The position numbers and the translations under genes were made by a program. The notes beneath the pieces are model-generated. The model did not search any database, had not been told where the DNA came from, and worked only from the letters and a program-made list of their open reading frames with translations. DNA of 25,024 nt from an uncultured Sphingomonas sp. GTDB taxonomy: Bacteria; Pseudomonadota; Alphaproteobacteria; Sphingomonadales; Sphingomonadaceae. The stretch lies in contig NZ_CAKTFO010000034.1 of NCBI RefSeq assembly GCF_934560975.1, positions 1 to 25,024 on the forward strand, read 5' to 3'. Positions 7,582 to 14,702 of this stretch are shown here, one piece after another (within the stretch, counting starts at the first letter, position 1; each line of letters opens with the position of its first letter).

Positions 7582-8070
7582 ATGCCTCAAATCGATCAGA
7601 TCGCCGAAATCTATGCCTCGCAGTTTTTCTGGCTGGTGTTGGTGTTCGGCCTGCTTCTGATCGGCAGCTATGTGATGCTGCCGAAGATCCAGGGCACGGT
7701 GGACCAGCGTCACGCCCGGATCGGCGGCGATCTCGCTGCGGCCGAAGCGGCACGGGCCCAGGCCGATGCGGCCGACGCCGCCTATCAGGCCGAACTGACC
7801 CGCAGCCGGGCGGAGGCGCAGGCCGCCGCCGCCGCCGCCAAGCACCAGGCGGCGATCGCCGCCGAGGCTCGCGTCAAGGCGGCCGATGCGGATATTTCTG
7901 CGCGCGTCGATCAGGCCGAAGCGCAGCTGCGCGCGCAGCGTGATGCGGCGGTCGCCGGTATCGAAGCCGTGGCCGCAGAAGCCACGCAGGACATCGTCGC
8001 CAAGGTTTCCGGCCTCTCGGTGGACCAGGCGTCCGCCGAGAGGGCCGTCAAGGCCGCGCTGGCCGCGTAA
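7582..8070 (+). CDS. atpF': F0F1 ATP synthase subunit b' (second b-type stator subunit)
   Basis: A 162-aa peripheral-stalk subunit. The start is ATG 7582, preceded by AAGGA (7572-7576); a longer frame from GTG 7540 would run through the intercistronic hairpin. One transmembrane helix (about 13-35, FFWLVLVFGLLLIGSYVML) is followed by a long Ala/Glu/Arg-rich coiled coil (about 45-140). The b and b' pair is typical of photosynthetic bacteria and alphaproteobacteria, where a heterodimer replaces the b2 homodimer. It precedes atpF by 11 bases. Which of the two b-type genes is called b' follows the usual gene order. Confidence 0.94.
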   Translation: MPQIDQIAEIYASQFFWLVLVFGLLLIGSYVMLPKIQGTVDQRHARIGGDLAAAEAARAQADAADAAYQAELTRSRAEAQAAAAAAKHQAAIAAEARVKAADADISARVDQAEAQLRAQRDAAVAGIEAVAAEATQDIVAKVSGLSVDQASAERAVKAALAA

Positions 8071-8081
8071 GGACAGAATAG

Positions 8082-8639
8082 ATGAGCCAGCTTCCGATGA
8101 ACGCAACCACCCTGGCCTCGCCGGGCGAGATCGAACATGCCGAGGCGACCGCCTTTGGCCTGAACCCGGGCGGCTGGGTGGCGCTGTCGATGATCGTGGT
8201 TATCGCGCTGCTGATCTGGAAGGGCGCGCCCAAGGCGATCGGTCGTTCGCTCGACAAGAAGATTGCCTCCATCCGCGAACAGCTGGACGAAGCGTCCAAG
8301 CTGCGCGCCGAAGCGGAGGCCTTGAAGGCGGAGTATGAGGCCAAGGCCAAGGCCGCGCATGGCGAGGCGGCTGCGATCGTGGCCCACGCCCGCGCCGAGG
8401 CGGATGCGCTTCTCGCCAAGGGCAAGGAAGACACGGAATTGCTGGTGCAGCGTCGTGGCCGCATGGCCGAGGACAAGATTGCCGCGGCCGAGCGCACCGC
8501 CATTGCCGAGGTGCGCGCCAAGGCCGCCGATGCCGCCGCCAAGGCCGCCGCGATGCTGATCGCCGAGCGGCACGACACCGGCAACGATCGGGCTCTGGTC
8601 GACCGCACCATTGCCAATCTTGGTCAGCGTCTGAACTGA
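8082..8639 (+). CDS. atpF: F0F1 ATP synthase subunit b
   Basis: A 185-aa stator subunit with an N-terminal periplasmic tail, a single membrane helix at about 31-48 (GWVALSMIVVIALLIWKG), then a charged, Ala-rich coiled coil (about 55-165) that reaches F1 delta. AAGGA at 8069-8073, overlapping the end of the preceding gene, supports ATG 8082; ATG 8097 is a possible alternative. It is the last gene of the F0 operon here; no F1 genes (atpHAGDC) follow, in line with the split ATP synthase operons of alphaproteobacteria. Only 19 bases separate its stop from the convergent lysE-type gene, and no terminator is visible between them. Confidence 0.95.
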   Translation: MSQLPMNATTLASPGEIEHAEATAFGLNPGGWVALSMIVVIALLIWKGAPKAIGRSLDKKIASIREQLDEASKLRAEAEALKAEYEAKAKAAHGEAAAIVAHARAEADALLAKGKEDTELLVQRRGRMAEDKIAAAERTAIAEVRAKAADAAAKAAAMLIAERHDTGNDRALVDRTIANLGQRLN

Positions 8640-8658
8640 CCCGGCTGGCCGTTCCCTT

Positions 8659-9291
8659 TCAGGCGCGATAGGCCAGCAAGCCGCATCCGAATGCCGCAAA
8701 CATCACGCCGGTCGCGCGATTGAACGCGCGCCGGCGTTTTGCATTGGAGAGGAAGCCGGCCAGCGTTCGCCCTCCGGTCGCGTAAGCCAGGTAGCAACCC
8801 ATTTCGATCACCCCGAACGTGGCCACCAGAATGCCGAACTGCGGTCCCCATGCATGGTCGGCACGAATGAATTGCGGGAAGAAGGCGGCCGCGAACACGA
8901 TCAGCTTCGGATTGCTCAACCCGGTAAACAGCGCCGTGCGGTAGATGCCGCTTATGCTCGGCACGTCGGGCATGAAGTCCGAGTGCAGTCCGGCCGCATC
9001 TCCTGGCTCCGCCGCCGTCCAGCTCTTCCACGCCAGCCAGAGCAGGTACGCCACGCCGACATAGCGCACCATCTCGAACACCGGCCGCGATGCCGTGAGC
9101 AGCGCCCCGAGGCCGAGCGAGGAAAGCGTGACGCAGATCACCACCGCCGACAGGCAACCGGCCATGGCGATGGTGCTGCGGCCGAACCCCAATTGCACGC
9201 TGCGGCTCATGATGTGCAGCATGTTCGGGCCGGGTGTCGCCGCGATCAGTGCGGTCGTGCATGTAAACAGCCACCATGTCGCCCACGTCAT
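8659..9291 (-). CDS. LysE/RhtB-family amino acid exporter
   Basis: A 210-aa inner-membrane protein with about six hydrophobic segments. Family hallmarks are the N-terminal TPGPNML (about 19-25), followed by GFGRS, and the central SNPKLIVFAAAFFPQFI block with the conserved Asn-Pro-Lys. Members export amino acids or homoserine lactone-like metabolites by proton antiport; the substrate here is unknown. A strong AGGAGG precedes the ATG at 9291 with about 7 bases spacing. It is divergent from uvrC (89 bases apart) and convergent with the ATP synthase operon. Confidence 0.93.
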   Translation of the reverse strand: MTWATWWLFTCTTALIAATPGPNMLHIMSRSVQLGFGRSTIAMAGCLSAVVICVTLSSLGLGALLTASRPVFEMVRYVGVAYLLWLAWKSWTAAEPGDAAGLHSDFMPDVPSISGIYRTALFTGLSNPKLIVFAAAFFPQFIRADHAWGPQFGILVATFGVIEMGCYLAYATGGRTLAGFLSNAKRRRAFNRATGVMFAAFGCGLLAYRA

Positions 9292-9380
9292 CCGCTGACC
9301 TCCTTCGTCCCGTCACGGTAATTGGCGGCATATGCGCAGCAGCGCTGGCAACCGCCCCGCCTTCACCTTAAATCGCGTGC

Positions 9381-11297
9381 GTGACCGATACCACCGACCG
9401 CTTCAACGAAGAAAAGGCGACCTATGCCGTTCGCGGCGCCGAGGCCCCGGACATCGATGCCGGGGTCGCCGCGATCCGCAACGTCCTGAAAACCCTGCCG
9501 GTCCGGCCGGGCGTGTATCGCATGCTTGATGCCAAGGGCGACGTGCTCTATGTCGGCAAGGCCCGCGCGCTGAAGAACCGCGTCGCCAATTATACGCAGG
9601 TTGCGCGTTTGCCTCGTCGGCTCAGTCGCATGGTCGCGCAGACACGCGGCATGACTGTCGTCACCACCAATACGGAGGCGGAGGCGCTGCTGCTGGAGGC
9701 GCAGCTGATCAAGCGGTTCCGCCCCGCCTACAACGTCCTGCTGCGCGACGACAAAAGCTTCCCCTTCATCCTGCTGCGCGAAGACCACCTGTTTCCGCGC
9801 GCCCAGCTGCACCGCGGCGCGCGCCGTGCCAAGGGGCAGTATTTCGGGCCGTTCGCGGGCGCTGGGGCGGTGCGCAAGACGCTGACCGCGCTGCAGAAGC
9901 TGTTCCTGCTCCGCTCCTGCACCGACAGCTTCTTCGCCAACCGCTCGCGCCCGTGCCTGCTGCACCAGATCAAACGCTGCTCCGCACCCTGCGTCGACCG
10001 GATCGACAAGCAGGCGTATGCCGAGCTGGTCGACGATGCCAAGGCGTTCCTGTGGGGCAAGTCGACCCAGGTCCAGAAGCGCCTCTCGGCCCAGATGGAG
10101 GTTGCCGCCGAGGCGATGGACTTCGAGCTGGCGGCGATCCTGCGCGACCGCCTCAAGGCGCTGACCTTCATTCAGGGCACGCAGGCGATCAATGCCGAGG
10201 GGATCGACGATGCCGACGTGTTCGCGCTCGCCTGCAAGCAGGGGCAGATCGGCATCCAGGCCTTCTTCATCCGCGGCGGCCAGAATTGGGGGCATCGCGC
10301 CTTCTTCCCGACCCACACGGCGGAAGTGCCGGAGGATGAGGTGCTGGCCTCGTTCATGATGCAATTCTATGAGGAAGTGCCGCCGCCGCGCCTGATCCTG
10401 GCCGATCGCACCCTGCCCGAACAGGAATTGGTGGAGGAGGCGCTGGCGGAGAAAGCCGGCCGCAAGGTCGTGGTCAAGACCCCGCAGCGGGGCGAGCAGC
10501 GGCGCATCCTGGCGCAGGCGACCCGCAACGCGGTCGAGGCGCTCGACCGTCGCCTGGCCGAGGGCGCAACCCAGTCGAAACTGCTACGCGAGGTCGCCGA
10601 CCTGTTCGAACTGGATGCCGTCCCGAATCGGATCGAGATCTACGACAACAGCCACATCATGGGCACCAACATGGTCGGCGCGATGGTGGTTGCCGGGCCG
10701 GAAGGGTTCCGCAAGGGCCAGTATCGCAAGTTCAACATCAAGCGGCCCGAAACCGCGCCGGGGGACGACTTCGCCATGATGCGCGAGGTGCTGGAGCGCC
10801 GTTTCGCCCGGCTGGAGCTGGAGGATCCCGATCGCAAGTCGGGCGAGTGGCCCGATTTGCTGCTGATCGACGGCGGCAAGGGGCAGGTTTCCGCCGTCTA
10901 TCGGACGATGGAGGAAATGGGCGTCCACGACATTCCCGTGGTCGGCATTTCCAAGGGGCCGGACCGCAATGCCGGGCGGGAGCATTTCCATTTGCCCGAC
11001 GGGCGTGAATCGATGCTGCCGATCAACGCTCCGGTGCTGTTCTACCTCCAGCGGCTGCGCGACGAGGCGCACCGCTTCGCGATCGGCGCGCACCGCACCC
11101 GGCGAGCGGCGGCCATGACCACCAGCGCGCTGGACGAGGTGCCGGGCATCGGCCCCGCCCGCAAGAAGGCGCTGCTGATGCATTTCGGCACGGCCAAGGC
11201 GGTGCGGGGCGCCGCTCTGGAGGATCTGCAGAGGGCTCCGGGTGTCTCCGCAACCATGGCGCGCACTATCTACGATCATTTTCACCCGTCGGAATGA
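9381..11297 (+). CDS. uvrC: UvrABC excinuclease subunit C
   Basis: The dual-incision nuclease of nucleotide excision repair; it joins UvrB at the lesion and cuts on both sides. The 638-aa length is normal. In order: GIY-YIG nuclease at about 38-120 (PGVYRMLDAKGDVLYVGKA), Cys-rich segment (CLLHQIKRCSAPC, 192-204), UVR motif at about 227-262, the RNase H-like 5'-incision domain with YDNSH (421-425), DGGKGQ (497-502) and His564 in RDEAHRFA, and a C-terminal helix-hairpin-helix pair (about 580-635, VPGIGPARKKALL). The GTG at 9381 lacks a clear Shine-Dalgarno; no better in-frame start exists before the GIY-YIG domain. I see no LexA box upstream. It heads a possible uvrC-recO run. Confidence 0.98.
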   Translation: MTDTTDRFNEEKATYAVRGAEAPDIDAGVAAIRNVLKTLPVRPGVYRMLDAKGDVLYVGKARALKNRVANYTQVARLPRRLSRMVAQTRGMTVVTTNTEAEALLLEAQLIKRFRPAYNVLLRDDKSFPFILLREDHLFPRAQLHRGARRAKGQYFGPFAGAGAVRKTLTALQKLFLLRSCTDSFFANRSRPCLLHQIKRCSAPCVDRIDKQAYAELVDDAKAFLWGKSTQVQKRLSAQMEVAAEAMDFELAAILRDRLKALTFIQGTQAINAEGIDDADVFALACKQGQIGIQAFFIRGGQNWGHRAFFPTHTAEVPEDEVLASFMMQFYEEVPPPRLILADRTLPEQELVEEALAEKAGRKVVVKTPQRGEQRRILAQATRNAVEALDRRLAEGATQSKLLREVADLFELDAVPNRIEIYDNSHIMGTNMVGAMVVAGPEGFRKGQYRKFNIKRPETAPGDDFAMMREVLERRFARLELEDPDRKSGEWPDLLLIDGGKGQVSAVYRTMEEMGVHDIPVVGISKGPDRNAGREHFHLPDGRESMLPINAPVLFYLQRLRDEAHRFAIGAHRTRRAAAMTTSALDEVPGIGPARKKALLMHFGTAKAVRGAALEDLQRAPGVSATMARTIYDHFHPSE

Positions 11298-11354
11298 GGA
11301 CGAGGAGGGGGCCTGTGCCGGTGCTGCCGTCATCGCGCCCGGCGGGCTGAGATC

Positions 11355-12086
11355 ATGCATGTCGATGCCCTGGCGATCATCTGCGGCGTGCGCGCCCATG
11401 GCGAGCATGGGGCGGTGGTCCGCGCCTTGACCCCGACCGATGGATTGCTGGCCGGTTATGTCCGGGGCGGGCGCTCGCGGCGGCTGCGCCCGGTGCTGAT
11501 CCCCGGCAATCTTGTGCGCGCGGATTTCCGCGCGCGCACGGACGATCAATTGCCGGCGCTGGCGGTGGACTTGGCGGAAAGCCGGGCGGCGCTGATGACG
11601 GAGCCGCTCGCCGCCGGGGCGCTCGAATGGGCGACGGCGATCACCACCGCGATCCTGCCGGAGGGGCAGCCTTACCCCCGCCTTTATGGGGCGTTGGACG
11701 GCGTCCTGGCTGCCATCGCAATTGCCCCGGTTGCGCGCGACTGGGCGGCGGCGGTGGTGCGCTACGAACTGCTGCTGCTCTCCGAGCTGGGCTTCGGCCT
11801 GGACCTCAGCGCCTGCGTCGCCACGGGCACGCGCGACGACATGGCGTTCGTCAGCCCCAAGAGCGGCGGCGCGGTCAGCCGCGCGGCCGGCGAGCCCTAT
11901 CGCGACCGGCTGCTGCGCCTCCCGCCTTTTCTGACCACGGGAGAAGCCGGCGACTGGAACGACGTGCTCGATGGCTTCCACCTGACGGGCCACTTCCTGG
12001 AACGCGATCTGCTGCACGGCCGTGCCGCCGACATATTGCCGGCGCGCGATCGGCTGGTGGAGCGGCTCAGGCGTCTCGCGAGTTAA
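11355..12086 (+). CDS. recO: DNA repair protein RecO
   Basis: RecO works with RecR and RecF to load RecA onto SSB-coated single-stranded DNA at gaps. The 243-aa protein has the N-terminal OB-fold (about 1-80, starting MHVDALAIICGVRAHGEHG) and the helical C-terminal part with the alphaproteobacterial signature LDLSACVATGTRDDMAFVSP followed by KSGGAVSR. The zinc-finger cysteines found in many RecO proteins are absent, which is usual for this class. It begins 57 bases after uvrC and ends 33 bases before the aldo/keto reductase; the Shine-Dalgarno is weak (GGGCTGAGATC). Confidence 0.93.
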   Translation: MHVDALAIICGVRAHGEHGAVVRALTPTDGLLAGYVRGGRSRRLRPVLIPGNLVRADFRARTDDQLPALAVDLAESRAALMTEPLAAGALEWATAITTAILPEGQPYPRLYGALDGVLAAIAIAPVARDWAAAVVRYELLLLSELGFGLDLSACVATGTRDDMAFVSPKSGGAVSRAAGEPYRDRLLRLPPFLTTGEAGDWNDVLDGFHLTGHFLERDLLHGRAADILPARDRLVERLRRLAS

Positions 12087-12119
12087 GAGATTTCGCGTCT
12101 CTTCTCAAAAGGATCGTTC

Positions 12120-12935
12120 ATGACCGATCAACCCCGCCTGACCCTGAACGATGGCCGTGCCATCCCCCAAATCGGGCTCGGCGTCTACAAATTGCCGGCG
12201 GACGAGGCGGTGACGGTGGTCGGTGCCGCCCTGGACCTGGGCTACCGCCATGTCGACACGGCCGCCTTCTACGGCAACGAACAGGGCGTGGGCGAAGCGG
12301 TGCGGCAAAGCCCGCAGACGATTTTCGTCACCACCAAATTGTGGAACGAGGATCAGGGTTTTGATCGCGCGCTGAGGGCGTTCGACGCCAGCTTCGCCGC
12401 ACTCGGGCTCGACTGGCTGGACCTCTACCTGATCCACTGGCCGGTGCCCGCGCAGGATCTTTATGTGGAAACATGGAAGGCACTGATCCGCCTGCGCGAC
12501 GAGGGGCGCGTCAAATCGATCGGCGTGTCCAACTTCAGCCAGGGACATTTGGAGCGGATCATCCAGGAGACTGGCGTCGTGCCCGCCGTCAACCAGATCG
12601 AACTGCATCCCCGCTTCCAGCAGACCGACTTGCGCCGCTTCCACCAGGCGCAGGGAATCGTGACCACCAGCTGGTCGCCGTTGGGGCAGGGGGCCATTCT
12701 GGACGATCCCGCCATCGCCCGCATCGCCGACAAGCATGGCAAGACGCCGGCTCAGATCGTCATTCGCTGGCATTTGGACTCCGGTCTCAGCGTGATCCCG
12801 AAATCTGCCAATCCGCACCGCCAGGCCGAGAACCTGGACGTGTTCGGCTTTGCCCTGGATCAGGACGACATGGCCGCCATCGCCGGACTGGACTCGCCGG
12901 ACGGGCGGATCGGCCCGGACCCGGAACTGCTGTAA
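12120..12935 (+). CDS. Aldo/keto reductase (2,5-didehydrogluconate reductase-like)
   Basis: A 271-aa NADPH-dependent oxidoreductase of the AKR superfamily with a (beta/alpha)8 barrel. The catalytic tetrad is complete: Asp46 in GYRHVDTAAFYGNE, Tyr51, Lys73 in FVTTKLWN, and His106 in DLYLIHWP. Cofactor-binding elements GVSNF (135-139), SWSPLGQG (184-191) and the C-terminal IPKSANPHRQAEN (226-238) are in place. Size and the short C-terminus resemble the AKR5 DkgA/DkgB group, which reduces diketogluconate, methylglyoxal and other small carbonyls; the actual substrate is unknown. AAAAGGA stands before the ATG. It could be co-transcribed with recO; a strong shared hairpin follows. Confidence 0.94.
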   Translation: MTDQPRLTLNDGRAIPQIGLGVYKLPADEAVTVVGAALDLGYRHVDTAAFYGNEQGVGEAVRQSPQTIFVTTKLWNEDQGFDRALRAFDASFAALGLDWLDLYLIHWPVPAQDLYVETWKALIRLRDEGRVKSIGVSNFSQGHLERIIQETGVVPAVNQIELHPRFQQTDLRRFHQAQGIVTTSWSPLGQGAILDDPAIARIADKHGKTPAQIVIRWHLDSGLSVIPKSANPHRQAENLDVFGFALDQDDMAAIAGLDSPDGRIGPDPELL

Positions 12936-12949
12936 GGTCTTGACCAAGC

Positions 12950-12989
12950 CCGCCACCGTGCCGCACCTCCGGACTGCGGCACGTGGCGG
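12950..12989. terminator. Strong bidirectional hairpin between AKR and udgX genes
   Basis: Left arm CCGCCAC-c-GTGCCGCA (12950-12965) pairs with TGCGGCAC-GTGGCGG (12975-12989): 15 base pairs with one bulged C and a 9-base loop. It fills the 57-base gap between two convergent stops and would act on both transcripts. It lacks clear T-tracts, like other hairpins in this GC-rich genome. Confidence 0.7.
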
Positions 12990-12992
12990 TGG

Positions 12993-14393
12993 TCACCTGG
13001 TGAGCGCCGCGACGCGATCCCACACGCGTTTCAGATCCTCGACGAAGCGGGCGAACTCGGCATCGGCCTGCTCGCGATCCTGGATGCGGAGCAGGAAGCT
13101 GGGATGAACCGTTACCCAGCCTTCGCCGCCATCCTCCAGCCGGTGCGCCTGGCCCCGCGCCGCGCCGATGGTGACGACCTTGCCCAGCATGGACCGGGCT
13201 GCCGTCGCCCCAAGTGCCACGGTCACCTGCGGGCGGATGACGTCGCGTTCCTGTTCGATCCACCAGCGGCATGCCTCGATCTCGGCCCCGTTCGGCTTCG
13301 AATGGATACGGCGCTTCCCGCGCTGCTCGAACTTGAAGTGCTTGACCGCATTGGTAACGTAGGTCCGCGCCCGATCGATCCCGGCCTGCTCCAGCGCTTG
13401 GTTGAATACCTGCCCGGCCGGGCCGACGAACGGCTTGCCCGCCAGATCCTCCTGATCGCCCGGCTGCTCGCCGACGAACATCAAGGGCACGTCGATCGGC
13501 CCGTCGCCGAATACCGTCTGCGTCGCATGTTTGTAGAGGTGGCACCGGGTACAGGCGCTCGCCTCCTCGCGCAGGGCCTCCCATGCGCCGGCCGCATTGG
13601 CACCGATCTCGGCCCGGCTCGCGTCCACCATCGCACTCTCCCGCGCTCTCGCACCAGCGATCAGCGCCGGGACCAACGCGGTTTCGGGCATGTTTTTCCA
13701 ATATTTACGCGGCATTTCCTTCAACATCGCGCCCACCTTCAGACGGGCGGGGTTGAAAATGGAGGAATAATAGGTCTTCCACACCTCCTCTACCGGATCG
13801 CCCTCCGGCGCGTCGGCGCGGATCGCCCCCGGTCCTTCCCGAAGCATGGCGCCATCCCAGTCGAGCGATACGTCCGGCGTCAGGATCGACCAGCGCATGC
13901 TGGCGAAGCGGTTGACGAAGAAGCCCGCATTGCTGCGGACGATATGGTGGTCCGGTTCGTACCAGGCGACGAACCGCGCGCCGTCCTCGCCATCCACTTC
14001 ACGAAATCGCAAAAAGGCCCGCATCTTGTGGATGTCGCGGCGCACCTCCTTCGCCAACGCCTCCAGCCGGCGCAGCATGGGGTCGGTGCGATCCTGGATC
14101 AACTCGGGCGCGCGACGCAGCCGCAAGAGGAAAGCATAAAGCAGCGAGAAACGCTCGCGATCCGAATGGCAGATCGCGGTACGGGCGAGGTCGAGAAAGG
14201 GGCGGGGGACCGAAAAGGGTGCGGATTCCGCCACTTCGGTCACCTCGGTCGCCACACCGGCCAGCAGGTCTCCAGCCTCGTTACCCATCTGCCAAATGAC
14301 ATGATCCGCTGGCACCTCGGCCGTTGCCAGTTTGCGGGCAACATCCCGCCAGCTATCAAAATCATCGGGTTGGGAAAGCGAAACGACCTGCAT
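12993..14393 (-). CDS. udgX: UdgX-type uracil-DNA glycosylase fused to an N-terminal DUF4130-like domain
   Basis: A 466-aa two-part protein. Residues about 1-250 match the DUF4130 / 'probable DNA metabolism protein' domain (RRDIHKMRAFLRFRE at 118-132; EVWKTYYSSIFNPARL at 203-218). Residues about 270-460 are a UDG-superfamily domain: Fe-S cysteines C281 and C284 (ACTRCHLY), motif GEQPGDQED (308-316), PFVGPAG (321-327), C375, and HPSFLLR (430-436). The UdgX-specific loop KRRIH (360-364) is intact; in characterised UdgX this histidine forms a covalent bond to the sugar after uracil excision, giving a suicide DNA-protein crosslink. His352 is a possible fourth cluster ligand, as only three cysteines are suitably placed. 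It lies downstream of the radical SAM and small membrane genes on the same strand. Bifunctional nature is from the family; activity here is inferred. Confidence 0.92.
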   Translation of the reverse strand: MQVVSLSQPDDFDSWRDVARKLATAEVPADHVIWQMGNEAGDLLAGVATEVTEVAESAPFSVPRPFLDLARTAICHSDRERFSLLYAFLLRLRRAPELIQDRTDPMLRRLEALAKEVRRDIHKMRAFLRFREVDGEDGARFVAWYEPDHHIVRSNAGFFVNRFASMRWSILTPDVSLDWDGAMLREGPGAIRADAPEGDPVEEVWKTYYSSIFNPARLKVGAMLKEMPRKYWKNMPETALVPALIAGARARESAMVDASRAEIGANAAGAWEALREEASACTRCHLYKHATQTVFGDGPIDVPLMFVGEQPGDQEDLAGKPFVGPAGQVFNQALEQAGIDRARTYVTNAVKHFKFEQRGKRRIHSKPNGAEIEACRWWIEQERDVIRPQVTVALGATAARSMLGKVVTIGAARGQAHRLEDGGEGWVTVHPSFLLRIQDREQADAEFARFVEDLKRVWDRVAALTR

Positions 14394-14463
14394 ATCGTCC
14401 CACTACGCCTAGATCCCCGGCAAGGGTCCGCCAATGTAGCGTCGTGGGAATGAAGGCGCGGCG

Positions 14464-14598
14464 TTACAGCGCCGGTTTGCTCGCCCCAACCAGGCTTTCG
14501 CGGATGCGCGGGGAGTAAAGCGACAGCAAGGCGGTTCCACCAAGCAGCGTCACCGACGTGCCGTACACCAACGCCAAGGATGCCAGAACCAGGGTCAT
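14464..14598 (-). CDS. Small single-span membrane protein between radical SAM and udgX genes
   Basis: A 44-aa ORF. ATG 14598 is preceded by GGAG with 6-base spacing; an in-frame ATG at 14610 would add four residues (MEFA). The product begins MTLVLASLALVYGTSVTLL, a hydrophobic stretch of about 28 residues that should cross the inner membrane once, followed by a basic tail (SPRIRESLVGASKPAL). Codon third positions are mostly G or C, as in neighbouring genes. I recognise no family. It lies 104 bases after the radical SAM stop and 70 bases before udgX, all on the same strand, so it is likely on the same transcript, but a role in the UdgX module is only a guess. Confidence 0.55.
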   Translation of the reverse strand: MTLVLASLALVYGTSVTLLGGTALLSLYSPRIRESLVGASKPAL

Positions 14599-14702
14599 CG
14601 CAAACTCCATCCACCTGCTGCGTTGCAACATAACATAGTGAACGTGTCGGTCACTTTCGTTACACTGCTGAACGGTTGCGCATTGTGCAACTGCTCGCGC
14701 GA

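Noticed and set aside
9292..9380. Possible SOS box before uvrC, since uvr genes can be LexA-controlled
   Set aside because: No GTTC-N7-GTTC or near match is present in the uvrC/lysE intergenic gap.
14675..14691. GTTGCGC-ATT-GTGCAAC hairpin downstream of the radical SAM gene
   Set aside because: Imperfect, with a mismatch in the minus-strand RNA and no T-tract, so not called as a terminator.
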